Shown here: one piece after another, positions 1-8,691 of the stretch
How the letters are laid out: each line of letters starts with the position of its first letter
How positions within the stretch are numbered: the stretch's first letter is position 1
From: Clostridiaceae bacterium
GTDB taxonomy: Bacteria > Bacillota > Clostridia > Saccharofermentanales > DTU023
Direction of reading: 5' to 3'
DNA: 64,000 bases
NCBI GenBank assembly: GCA_012518795.1
Contig: JAAYRL010000050.1
Span: 1 to 64,000 of the forward strand
The notes under the pieces: model-generated
Told to the model about the DNA's origin: nothing
Seen by the model: the letters and a program-made list of their open reading frames with translations, nothing else
The model's database searches: none
Made by a program: the position numbers and the translations under genes

Positions 1-175
1 GAACTTCCAGGGCTTGCATTACTTTTTTATAACGATAGTAAAAGGCGTAGCGGGTTATTCCGGCTCCCTCACACCACTCGTTTACGGTTAAACCGCTCTG
101 TTTTTGCGATTGGATATCCATATACCAACTGTTTAATTTGGCATTGTTTTTTAGCTCTACAAGTTTACTGCCCAT
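1..175 (-). CDS. IS66-type accessory protein TnpA-like, truncated by the window edge
   Basis: Reverse-strand translation from ATG at 175: MGSKLVELKNNAKLNSWYMDIQSQKQSGLTVNEWCEGAGITRYAFYYRYKKVMQALEV. Matches the IS66 TnpA N-terminal pattern (W..I..Q..SGLTV.EWC...GI....YYYR.K). Not in the ORF track because it is partial. Confidence 0.6.
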   Translation of the reverse strand, partial: MGSKLVELKNNAKLNSWYMDIQSQKQSGLTVNEWCEGAGITRYAFYYRYKKVMQALEV

Positions 176-321
176 TTCAAGACACCCCTACACTATTCAT
201 TTTTAGACGTCTTAAGACATCCAGTTTTGGATAGTCTAACTGAGTTGGGTTTTGGTGACTAGACGCCGATAGGTTTGACGCTTACCTTACGACGGATACG
301 ACGAATCCGATGATACAAAAG

Positions 322-380
322 AGAACGCTATACAGCGGATGAAGTTTTTGGCCGAGTAAAAGAATGTATCAAAGTTATGA
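322..380 (+). pseudogene. Remnant of the 3' end of a Phd/YefM-type antitoxin gene
   Basis: GAGAACGCTATACAGCGGATGAAGTTTTTGGCCGAGTAAAAGAATGTATCAAAG is nearly identical to the 3' part of the intact antitoxin at 15433-15702 (GAACGCTACACAGCGGATGAAGTTTTTGGTCGAGTAAAAGAACGTATCAAAG). No intact ORF surrounds it. Confidence 0.7.
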
Positions 381-388
381 GGCTGCGA

Positions 389-404
389 GTTAGCCTTTGC
401 TAAT
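389..404. promoter_or_regulatory. Candidate DtxR-family-like operator (GTTAG-CCTTTG-CTAAT)
   Basis: One mismatch to the GTTAG-N6-CTAAC palindrome seen near feo and the second metal ABC locus; lies upstream of zinT. Confidence 0.4.
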
Positions 405-436
405 TAGCACATGCCAACTCGGCATTTTTATCTTTT

Positions 437-452
437 GTTAGGTGAACCTGAC
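437..452. promoter_or_regulatory. Candidate DtxR-family-like operator (GTTAG-GTGAAC-CTGAC)
   Basis: One mismatch to GTTAG-N6-CTAAC; second copy upstream of zinT. Confidence 0.4.
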
Positions 453-564
453 GAAAGAAAAGCTAAATCCTGGTCTTTTCATGAGAGTTCAGGTAAATAC
501 AAAGTAAGAAGCTGTCGGTAAGATTAACAACCGATAGACAGATTCAGAACAAAGGAGAAAATGA

Positions 565-1332
565 ATGAAAAAACGAAGTTTAATTGTAACTTTTTTATTA
601 GCTCTCAGTGTTTTGCTAGGAGCATGTAGCGGAAAAAAAGCTGATGAAGAAAAAGCAGCTGATGAAGAAAAAGCAGTTGATGAAGTACAAGAAGAAACCG
701 AAGAGGACGTTAAAGCAGAACCAAAAGTGGAAGTTGAAGAAGTTGAGGATCCGGACTTATCCGGTTGGGATGGCGACTGGTACAATATCACATCGTTCTA
801 CGGTAATGAAGAATTAGCTGAACCGTTGGCTAACGTAGCAGCTGAAAAAGAAATGACTACGGAAGATTTCATTGCCGAAGAAAAAGAGGAAACCGTTCCT
901 TTCCAACGCATGACAATCGATGCATCTGCCGGCACAATTGTATTTTATGAAGATGCTGATGGCGAACCGTCTGATGCTTATCCTTATGAATATCACAGTA
1001 CTGAAATGATTGAGCATGGTGGTGTTGCTCATCCTCTATATATCTTTGAAGGTAAAGAAAATGCGAACATACCCTATATTTTATTAATGGGTATTCATGG
1101 TGAAGACAAGTTTGCACACTTCCACGTTAGAACCGGTCAAACTCCTAAAGAACTTATTGAAAGAGATGACTGGTATCCAACCTTTGTAGGTCCAGAAGTA
1201 CCGATGACTATGATTGCTGAAGAGCTGGAACATCACCTTGAAGCACATGGCGATCACGACCATGACCACGACCACGACCATGATCACGACCATGACCACG
1301 ATCATGACCATGACCACGATCATGACGATTGA
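565..1332 (+). CDS. zinT: ZinT/YodA-like metal-binding lipoprotein with (His-Asp)n C-terminal tail
   Basis: Lipobox LLGACSG; ZinT-type core (LSGWDGDWYNITSFY...HFHVRTGQTPKELIERDDWYPTFVGP); C-terminal HDHDHD tail; directly upstream of znu genes. Confidence 0.85.
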   Translation: MKKRSLIVTFLLALSVLLGACSGKKADEEKAADEEKAVDEVQEETEEDVKAEPKVEVEEVEDPDLSGWDGDWYNITSFYGNEELAEPLANVAAEKEMTTEDFIAEEKEETVPFQRMTIDASAGTIVFYEDADGEPSDAYPYEYHSTEMIEHGGVAHPLYIFEGKENANIPYILLMGIHGEDKFAHFHVRTGQTPKELIERDDWYPTFVGPEVPMTMIAEELEHHLEAHGDHDHDHDHDHDHDHDHDHDHDHDHDD

Positions 1333-1422
1333 GAAGAAAAAACAACATTGAAACAAACAAATAACATTGAAACAAAAAATCATATTTCATTTTTTGTTTA
1401 AGTAATAGATGGAAATTAATTC

Positions 1423-2817
1423 ATGAAAAACAAAAAATTAATTCACAACATAAAGCGAAGAGCAAAAAGTAAATATGAAGTTAATAAGACCGGAGTAGGA
1501 GGCAAACTTACCTCCGGTCTTGCTCTATTTTTAATTTGTATTCTGCTGTTTTCTTCATTAACTTCTTGTAATGCGAACAAATCCGGCTCGGACGATCAAC
1601 CGTTAATTTATGCATCTTTCTTTCCTATTTTAGATTTAACCAAAACCGTTGCAGACGGTTCGGATATAGAAATAAAAGCTTTGTTACCTGTTAATCAGGA
1701 TCCGCATTTATGGGAACCGACTCCCCGTGACATTGAAAAACTTTCGTATGCCGATATGTTGATTGTCAACGGAGCTAATATGGAAGAAAGATGGTTGGCA
1801 TCTGTTCGAGACAGTTTACCTGACTTAAAGATTGTTGATCTTTCAGAAGGTGTTGATTTAATTACCTATAAAGGTGCGGCTGCTTTAGGTGAATTTCAAT
1901 TTTTAACGAAGATTGATTTAGAAGCCGGACACGTTTATCCGATTGAATTCGGTCATACTCATGAAGAATTTATGCGGATCGCTTTAATAAAAGAAACGCC
2001 GGAGTTGGCAGCATCCTCAGAAAAAGAAGTAATCGAGTTCTTTAAAGAAATCATGTTGGATGATGGAGAAATCATCGAACAAAGATCAATCATCGAGGTA
2101 GAGGACAAACAGGTATATAAAATGAAGATGGGTCATACTTCAGGTCTGGTTAGTTACCGGGTCCCTGAAGACGGAACCTATTATTTTGTATCAGATCGAT
2201 TAGCGGAGGCGTTACTTTCTTATCGTTTACTTGACGAGATAGATGGCAATGACTTGCCGCAAGAAGAGATTCTGGCAGGTTCGACATCAAGTTTAGATAA
2301 AATTACCTATGATCCTCATTCTTGGCTGTCTCTAAAAAATGCTATGCACTATCTCAATACAATCAGCAATGAACTATCTGCGGCTTATCCCGAGCATGCC
2401 GGTCTGTTCGATAGAAATAAAGTCGGTTTAGTATCTGAAATCAGACTGTTGGAACATACATATCGAGAAATTTTTGCTGAAAAAGAGAAAAAAGCATTTG
2501 TGGTCACCCACTATGCGTATGCCTATTTGGCGAGAGACTTCGGTTTGAAACAATATCCGTTGCAAAATTTAACCAGCATGGGTTCTCCCAGTTTAAATGC
2601 GTTGAGAAGAGCAGTGGCATTTTGTCGTGAGGATAACTTAAATACAATCTTCTATGAAAAAAGCGGTTATAAAATGGATGCTCAGACAATTGCTTGGGAA
2701 ATAGGAGGCGAAGCCGTTCCGCTAACATCTATGGAATACGTTAGCGAAAGATCCGGACTATCCTATTTAGATATTATGAGAGAAAATTTAGAGGAAATAG
2801 AAAGGTCACTACAGTGA
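1423..2817 (+). CDS. znuA: Zinc ABC transporter substrate-binding protein (ZnuA/TroA family) with internal insertion
   Basis: Lipobox LTSC; VNQDPHLWEPTPRDIEKLSYADMLIVNGANMEE and YDPHSWLSLKNAMHYL motifs; operon with an ATPase and permease. Confidence 0.9.
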   Translation: MKNKKLIHNIKRRAKSKYEVNKTGVGGKLTSGLALFLICILLFSSLTSCNANKSGSDDQPLIYASFFPILDLTKTVADGSDIEIKALLPVNQDPHLWEPTPRDIEKLSYADMLIVNGANMEERWLASVRDSLPDLKIVDLSEGVDLITYKGAAALGEFQFLTKIDLEAGHVYPIEFGHTHEEFMRIALIKETPELAASSEKEVIEFFKEIMLDDGEIIEQRSIIEVEDKQVYKMKMGHTSGLVSYRVPEDGTYYFVSDRLAEALLSYRLLDEIDGNDLPQEEILAGSTSSLDKITYDPHSWLSLKNAMHYLNTISNELSAAYPEHAGLFDRNKVGLVSEIRLLEHTYREIFAEKEKKAFVVTHYAYAYLARDFGLKQYPLQNLTSMGSPSLNALRRAVAFCREDNLNTIFYEKSGYKMDAQTIAWEIGGEAVPLTSMEYVSERSGLSYLDIMRENLEEIERSLQ

Positions 2818-3545
2818 GCAGCAAAAATACAAAAGATCAAAAAGATCATTTGAATAAAGGACAAAATGCAAATAATCCCGTGATTATGGTCAATAACCTG
2901 GCTTTTGCTTATGTTGAAGATCCTGTATTAACAGATATAAATTTCACATTGCATAGTCAAGAAAGTTTAGCCATTTATGGTGCTAACGGTTCCGGAAAAT
3001 CCACTTTGATGCGTTTATTGCTCGGTGAACTATCATCAGCAAAAGACACTATTTATATCTTCGGTCAAGATGTAACTGAAAAAAAGGATTGGCGCGATGT
3101 CGGTTATGTACCACAAATGAACGTTACGAAAAATGTCAGCTTTCCGGTAACTCCACTAGAGATGTTAGCTTCTTGCCAAATCAGAAAAATGGGTTTTATT
3201 AAAATGCCCGGGAAAAAGCATTATGAAGTAGCCAGAAAAACATTAAAGCGATTTAGTTTGCTCGATTACGGTAAGGTCCCCTTTACTGAATTGTCCGGTG
3301 GACTACAGCAAAGAACAATGATTGCCAGAGCCATGTTGGCAGAACCGAATTTGCTTATATTGGATGAACCTACTGCAGGTGTTGACGAACAAAACAAGAA
3401 AGACTTCTTACAATTATTGAATACCTTAAAAGATGAAGACGGTATTTCTTATGTTTTAGTTACCCATGAAAAAGATTTGGTAGAGCAAATGGTCAATATT
3501 GATCAGGCATATGAAATTAGAAACGGAGTGTTAGAAAATGTTTGA
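2814..3545 (+). CDS. znuC: Zinc ABC transporter ATP-binding protein
   Basis: Walker A GANGSGKST, signature LSGGLQQR, Walker B LLILDEPTAGVD. Confidence 0.9.
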   Translation: MSSKNTKDQKDHLNKGQNANNPVIMVNNLAFAYVEDPVLTDINFTLHSQESLAIYGANGSGKSTLMRLLLGELSSAKDTIYIFGQDVTEKKDWRDVGYVPQMNVTKNVSFPVTPLEMLASCQIRKMGFIKMPGKKHYEVARKTLKRFSLLDYGKVPFTELSGGLQQRTMIARAMLAEPNLLILDEPTAGVDEQNKKDFLQLLNTLKDEDGISYVLVTHEKDLVEQMVNIDQAYEIRNGVLENV

Positions 3546-4362
3546 ATTTGCTTTTATGCAACGAACTTTAATTGTCGGTTTGTTTCTCGGTATGAGTATA
3601 CCCCTGATCGGTATCATCATGGTTAATCGTAGAACTTCCATGATGGGTGACGCTCTTTCTCATACATCTCTCGCAGGTGTAGCCTTGGGTTTGATATTAG
3701 GTATTAATCCCAGTTTAGGCGCAGCGGCTATCTGTATCGTTTCCGCTTTTCTAATTGAAACATTGCGTGAACGTTTTCCGCAATACGGCGATATGGCTAC
3801 AGCCGTCATCATGAGTATCGGGCTTGGTGCTGCTTCCATTTTATCTGATTTTACGCCGGGCGGTAATTCTTTGGAATCGTATCTTTTCGGCAGTATTGCC
3901 GCCGCTTCACCGTCTGATGTTATCGTTTCCGCTGTATTGTTTCTTTTTGTTCTTATGGCAAGCATCTTCTTCTATAGCGGATTGCTCAACATTTCCATCG
4001 ATCCGAACTTAGCTCGCATTGACGGTGTCCATGTTAGAACAATCAATAGTATTTTTACCCTTTTAACAGCCATTACGGTTGCCCTAAGTGCTAAAACGGT
4101 CGGCATCTTATTAGTATCCTCATTACTGGTCATACCGGTAGCCTGTTCTCTATTTGTTGCCAGATCATATAAACAAATGTATATCATGTCTGTGGCATTA
4201 GGACTTGGCTTTATGATGATAGGACTGACGATGTCTTGGTATATGGAAATAAAACCTGGCGGTGCCATTATTCTGTTAGCCACAACCGGATTGATTATTT
4301 CCGCTCTCTATGCCAGATTCCGTAAAATAAAACATAAGAATAATCGTATGGCAGAAATCTAA
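3538..4362 (+). CDS. znuB: Zinc ABC transporter permease
   Basis: ABC-3 family permease (RRTSMMGDALSHTSLAGVALGLILG; multiple TMs); overlaps the ATPase gene. Confidence 0.9.
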   Translation: MFEFAFMQRTLIVGLFLGMSIPLIGIIMVNRRTSMMGDALSHTSLAGVALGLILGINPSLGAAAICIVSAFLIETLRERFPQYGDMATAVIMSIGLGAASILSDFTPGGNSLESYLFGSIAAASPSDVIVSAVLFLFVLMASIFFYSGLLNISIDPNLARIDGVHVRTINSIFTLLTAITVALSAKTVGILLVSSLLVIPVACSLFVARSYKQMYIMSVALGLGFMMIGLTMSWYMEIKPGGAIILLATTGLIISALYARFRKIKHKNNRMAEI

Positions 4363-4764
4363 TCTAGCCTTAAAAAGTGTGCAGGGTCAGCCGAGGAAAG
4401 CCGGTTTTACCAAGTAGCATGCACACTATTTAAGTTTATGCAAGGGAAATCCAGTCTAGCCTTAAAAAGTGTGCAGGATCAGCCAAGGAAAGCCGGTTTT
4501 ACCAAGTAGCGTGCACACTATTTAAGTTTATGCAGAGGAAATCCAGACTAGCCTTAAAAAGTGTGCAGGGTCAGCCAAAAAAAGCCGGTTTTACCAAGTA
4601 GCGTGCACACTATTTAAGTTTATGCAGAGGAAATCCAGTATAACCTTAAAAAGTGTGCAAGGTCAGCCGAAAAAAGTCGGTTTTACCAAGTAGCGTGCAC
4701 ACTATTTAAGTTCATACAGCGGAAATCCGGTCTAACCTTAAAAAGTGTGCAGGATTCTATCAGG
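4363..4764 (+). repeat. 92-bp tandem repeat array, 4 full copies plus a partial copy, each a long inverted repeat
   Basis: Unit starts at 4363, 4455, 4547, 4639 and 4731, exactly 92 bp apart. Each full unit contains CTTAAAAAGTGTGCA...TGCACACTATTTAAG (15-bp arms, one mismatch) with an inner AGCCG/CGGTT-type stem. Confidence 0.95.
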
Positions 4765-4866
4765 CTTTATTTTTATTGCAGTTTTGGAATGTCTATACAG
4801 GCAATCTGTTTCTGTTACTTTAATGAATGATACCGGTAGGCAGAGTTTTTTGGAGGAAAATCATAG

Positions 4867-5559
4867 ATGATTGAATATAAAAAATGGCGAAAAATGCTGA
4901 TAAGCGGAATGATCTTCTCATTTCTTACAATAGTACTTGGCGATATGCCTATCGCTTGGCTTATCTATCCCGAAACAGGCAATAAACTTTTGGATATAAT
5001 TCTGAGCTGTGACAACTTGTCTGTCTCACAAATGGCATGCGGCTTATTCTTCGGCGCTGTTTTCATTCCGCTGCAATACTTTGGGTTTAAGGCTGTTGCA
5101 GAAATAATTTCTAAAATCGGGTGTCCCCGTTGTGCCAAAATTACAGAACTCGGAGCAAAGGCTTATGCATTTAACGGAGGAACCGTACACGTTTTATGTG
5201 TTGCAGCGATGTATTTGTGTAAAACAGAAAATGTGGCGAGTCTTTCACAACTACCCCATAGTTTAACCGATTTTTCTCTTTACCTACTGCTTCCTTTTTC
5301 AGCAGTATTTATTATTATCTATCTGGCAATGAGTATTGCAATTGCGATTCCCTTCTTCAAGAGAAAAACAATTTTTCCGAGGTGGGCATTCATATTTAAT
5401 CCTTTAACAGGGAAAATCGTTTTAAACGTATTGGATGTGGTGGCACCGAATACAAAGCTTTTTAACGGTATCAGAATGGGGAATATGGGTGTCGGTTCGC
5501 TAATGACATTTGCTGCATTTTTGATAATGCTTGAAAAATACCAGAAGCAATTATCGTGA
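4867..5559 (+). CDS. Uncharacterised multi-pass membrane protein (DUF6796-like)
   Basis: Long ORF with several hydrophobic segments; no catalytic motif recognised. Confidence 0.7.
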   Translation: MIEYKKWRKMLISGMIFSFLTIVLGDMPIAWLIYPETGNKLLDIILSCDNLSVSQMACGLFFGAVFIPLQYFGFKAVAEIISKIGCPRCAKITELGAKAYAFNGGTVHVLCVAAMYLCKTENVASLSQLPHSLTDFSLYLLLPFSAVFIIIYLAMSIAIAIPFFKRKTIFPRWAFIFNPLTGKIVLNVLDVVAPNTKLFNGIRMGNMGVGSLMTFAAFLIMLEKYQKQLS

Positions 5560-5606
5560 TATACCAGAAGCAATTATCGTGATATGCCAGAAGCAATTAT
5601 CATGAT
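5538..5606 (+). repeat. 23-bp tandem repeat x3 spanning a stop codon
   Basis: ATACCAGAAGCAATTATCGTGAT at 5538, 5561 and 5584 (third copy ATGCCAGAAGCAATTATCATGAT); the first copy encodes the C-terminus YQKQLS-stop. Confidence 0.95.
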
Positions 5607-5639
5607 TATATCTGAGGTAATTACCCTGATGTTTCAGTT

Positions 5640-5819
5640 TCATCCTTCAAACAAAAGAACATAGGTATACTGTCTTACATATGCGTCAAGTTGTTCTGCT
5701 AATTTTTTAGTAATTAGAACATCTTCGTTGTCGAGCTTAAGTTCTTGATCATCAAGGTTCTTATATAGGATCATTCCTTTATCTTCACTTGCTGTAATTG
5801 CTGCTCCTTTTGATCTCAC
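5640..5819 (-). CDS. Possible small ORF or gene remnant
   Basis: Reverse-strand frame from GTG at 5819: (M)RSKGAAITASEDKGMILYKNLDDQELKLDNEDVLITKKLAEQLDAYVRQYTYVLLFEG-stop. Protein-like composition; no recognised family. Confidence 0.3.
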   Translation of the reverse strand: MRSKGAAITASEDKGMILYKNLDDQELKLDNEDVLITKKLAEQLDAYVRQYTYVLLFEG

Positions 5820-5920
5820 TGATATAATCGTTATAGCAATAAAGAGCCCTTGGTGGAGAGCTCTTTATCTGTGTAAGGTAAGGAGAGAAACTATAATAGA
5901 TATCTCTATTTGCTTTATAT

Positions 5921-5936
5921 GTTAGCATAGGCTAAC
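5921..5936. promoter_or_regulatory. Candidate DtxR-family-like operator (GTTAGCATAGGCTAAC)
   Basis: Perfect GTTAGC-N4-GCTAAC palindrome upstream of feoA. Confidence 0.55.
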
Positions 5937-6131
5937 TCCGGAATCAATTTACTTTTTCAATAAATTTATGTGCTGATTTTTAAAAGAATCATATAAATGT
6001 ACTATATTGCTATATGGTAAATCCACTTTTGGCGAGTTATAAAATATAATGCAATACAATTTCAGTTTAAATAGCGATTAACAGAAAAATCCACTAAAAA
6101 TCCACTAAAAATCCACTTTTCAAAAATCCTG

Positions 6132-6160
6132 TTGACAAATGTGATAATAAGTAATACTAT
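6132..6160 (+). promoter_or_regulatory. Sigma-A-type promoter of feoA
   Basis: TTGACA (6132-6137), 17-bp spacer, TACTAT (6155-6160), followed immediately by an operator-like palindrome. Confidence 0.7.
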
Positions 6161-6167
6161 TTTTAGA

Positions 6168-6183
6168 GTTAGTAGTGTCTAAC
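6168..6183. promoter_or_regulatory. Candidate DtxR-family-like operator (GTTAGTAGTGTCTAAC)
   Basis: GTTAG-N6-CTAAC at the expected transcription start of feoA, 8 bp after the -10 element. Confidence 0.6.
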
Positions 6184-6257
6184 TGTTGTTTTTATCATAT
6201 TAGCCGGTAGTTACTAATTGAATACTGTCTATATGCTGAAAATATTAGAGAATACTT

Positions 6258-6482
6258 TTGGGGCCATTTATGACGTTAAAAGGTGCTATTGAAGGTAGAG
6301 AATATACCATCCGCCAGATTAATACTGATGACGAAGAGTTGAATGCGTTTCTGTTTTCTCTTGGATGCTACGTCGGTGAAGCAATTACAGTAGTTGCTCA
6401 TCGCAAAGGCGGTTGTACAGTTTCTATTAAGGATGCTCGCTATAACATTGACAATCACTTAGCTGAAGCTATTAGAATTTAA
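6258..6482 (+). CDS. feoA: Ferrous iron transport protein A
   Basis: Small SH3-like protein immediately before feoB; 74 aa. Confidence 0.85.
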   Translation: MGPFMTLKGAIEGREYTIRQINTDDEELNAFLFSLGCYVGEAITVVAHRKGGCTVSIKDARYNIDNHLAEAIRI

Positions 6483-6522
6483 GTGGCGATAAATGTTCAA
6501 GCAGCTTTTTTTTTAGACGCGG

Positions 6523-6538
6523 GTTAGTAACTGCTAAC
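6523..6538. promoter_or_regulatory. Candidate DtxR-family-like operator (GTTAGTAACTGCTAAC)
   Basis: GTTAG-N6-CTAAC, extended to GGTTAG...CTAACC, between feoA and feoB. Confidence 0.55.
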
Positions 6539-6560
6539 CGAAAATTTATAATCTTGATTG

Positions 6561-6612
6561 TGAAGCAGTATCAAGTAGTAGATTGTGAAGCAGTATAAAG
6601 TAGTAAATTGTG
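6561..6612 (+). repeat. 25-bp direct repeat (about 2 copies) upstream of feoB
   Basis: ATTGTGAAGCAGTATCAAGTAGTAG / ATTGTGAAGCAGTATAAAGTAGTAA / ATTGTGAAGTAG. Confidence 0.8.
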
Positions 6613-6650
6613 AAGTAGTTATGTGTAAGAAAGAATAAAGGAGGAAATCC

Positions 6651-8657
6651 ATGAGAATTGCTTTAGCAGGTAATCCGAATTCAGGCAAAACCACAATGTA
6701 TAATGCATTGACAGGTCGCAGTGAGAAAGTAGGTAACTGGGCAGGAGTAACTTTAGACAAAAAAGAACACCCAATTAAAAAGATGTATGTAAAGAGTGAG
6801 CAGTCTGTTTTTGCTGTTGACCTTCCCGGTGCATACTCCATGTCTCCTTTCACCAGTGAAGAGAGCATTACCAGTTCTTATGTAAAGAAAGAAAATCCTG
6901 ATGTTATTATCAACATTGTAGATGCTACCAATCTCAGTCGCAGTCTTTTTTTCACTACCCAGCTTCTAGAGCTGGAAATTCCTATGGTTGTTGCCTTGAA
7001 TAAGAGCGATATTAACGAAAAGAAAGGTACAAAAATTGACGTAAAAGCTTTGTCTGATAAGCTTGGATGTCCGGTTATTAACACGGTTGCTACTTCCGGC
7101 ACAGGTCTTGATGCTGTTATTGAAGCGGCTCTTACACATGTAAACAATGTTCAGAAGGCTCCTTACGTGCAAGGCGACATCGATTTGACCGATAAAGATA
7201 TAGTTGAAGCTGCTGACCGTAAGCGTTTCGAATTTGTCAATGAGATTGTAAACGCCGTTGAAACCCGTAAGGTTTTAACTAGGGAAAAGAACATCAACGA
7301 TAAGATCGATGCGGTACTTACAAATAAGTGGTTCGGTATTCCAATCTTTGCAGTTGTGATGTTTCTGGTATTTCAAATTTCTCAGGTTTGGGTAGGTACT
7401 CCTATCGCCGATTTGCTTGTAGGTTGGCTGGAAACCTTCCAAGAATGGGTAGGCGATCTTCTTGCAGATGCAAGCCCGCTTCTCTCGACTATTCTTGTTG
7501 ACGGTATTATTGGCGGAGTAATTGCCGTTGTCGGTTTCTTACCTCTTATTATGGTTATGTACTTCCTGATTGCTTTGCTTGAAGACTGTGGTTACATGTC
7601 CCGTGTTGCCGTTGTGCTTGATCCCATCTTCAAGAGGGTTGGATTATCCGGGAAGTCGGTAATTCCTTTCGTCATCAGCATCGGTTGTGCAATTCCCGGT
7701 ATTATGGCAAGCCGTACCATCCGTAACGAACGTGAAAGAAGAATGACCGCTATGCTTGCCCCGTTTGTTCCTTGTGGTGCGAAGGTTCCTGTTATTGCTC
7801 TCTTTGCCGGAGCATTCTTCGATGATGCAGGCTGGGTGAGTACCTTGATGTACTTTACCGGTATTTTACTTATTTTCCTCGGCGCACTTCTGGTGAACAA
7901 GATTGTCGGCTATAAACCAAGAAAATCTTTCTTTATCATAGAACTACCCGAATACAAGGCTCCTTCCCTTTGGGGCGCTTTCAAGTCTATGTGTTTGCGT
8001 GGCTGGGCTTTTATCGTTAAGGCTACTACGATTATCTTGCTTTGCAACCTGGCAGTACAGCTGATGCAAACTTTCACATGGAGTTTCCAAGTTGTTGAGT
8101 CGGCAGATCAATCTATTCTTGCTTCCATCGCATCACCCTTTGCATACATACTATTTCCGATCGTAGGTGTTATGTCTTGGCAACTTGCCGCAGCAGCTGT
8201 TACCGGTCTTATTGCGAAAGAAAATGTTGTAGGTACTCTTGCAGTTACCTTCGTTGGACTTGAGAACCTGATCGATGCCGAAGAGTTTGCCCTAATGGAA
8301 GGTGCAGGCATGGAAGTTGCAGGTATTATGGCAATTACAAAGGTTGCAGCTCTCGCTTATCTGATGTTTAACCTTTATACTCCTCCTTGTTTTGCTGCTA
8401 TGGGTGCTATGAATTCCGAGATGAGGAGTGCTAAATGGTTTTGGGGTGGTGTCGCCCTCCAGCTTGGTACCGGTTATGCCGTAGCATACTTGGTTTATAC
8501 CATCGGTACAATTGTGACCGGCGGAGATCTTCACATTGGCGCTGCAATTGGCGGATTGATTGCAATAGTTGCTATGGTTGCTATTGTGATTGGTCTGATT
8601 AGGAACACCAACAAAAAGCTGAAAGCCGAGTATGCTCTATCCGGCGCAAGTAACTAA
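6651..8657 (+). CDS. feoB: Ferrous iron transport protein B
   Basis: G1 GNPNSGKTT, VDLPGAYSMSPFTSEE, NKSD; FeoB membrane core (CAIPGIMASRTI, APFVPCGAKVPV). Confidence 0.97.
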   Translation: MRIALAGNPNSGKTTMYNALTGRSEKVGNWAGVTLDKKEHPIKKMYVKSEQSVFAVDLPGAYSMSPFTSEESITSSYVKKENPDVIINIVDATNLSRSLFFTTQLLELEIPMVVALNKSDINEKKGTKIDVKALSDKLGCPVINTVATSGTGLDAVIEAALTHVNNVQKAPYVQGDIDLTDKDIVEAADRKRFEFVNEIVNAVETRKVLTREKNINDKIDAVLTNKWFGIPIFAVVMFLVFQISQVWVGTPIADLLVGWLETFQEWVGDLLADASPLLSTILVDGIIGGVIAVVGFLPLIMVMYFLIALLEDCGYMSRVAVVLDPIFKRVGLSGKSVIPFVISIGCAIPGIMASRTIRNERERRMTAMLAPFVPCGAKVPVIALFAGAFFDDAGWVSTLMYFTGILLIFLGALLVNKIVGYKPRKSFFIIELPEYKAPSLWGAFKSMCLRGWAFIVKATTIILLCNLAVQLMQTFTWSFQVVESADQSILASIASPFAYILFPIVGVMSWQLAAAAVTGLIAKENVVGTLAVTFVGLENLIDAEEFALMEGAGMEVAGIMAITKVAALAYLMFNLYTPPCFAAMGAMNSEMRSAKWFWGGVALQLGTGYAVAYLVYTIGTIVTGGDLHIGAAIGGLIAIVAMVAIVIGLIRNTNKKLKAEYALSGASN

Positions 8658-8691
8658 ATTCAGAATAAGAGGATTTATATAGGATTTTATT

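Noticed and set aside
1084-1390. Minus-strand ORFs 1084..1383 and 1208..1390
   Set aside because: Antisense shadow of the (His-Asp)n codon repeat of zinT; low-complexity translation.
4363-4764. CRISPR array candidate
   Set aside because: Units are 92 bp and contiguous, with no unique spacers between short repeats and no cas genes in the window.
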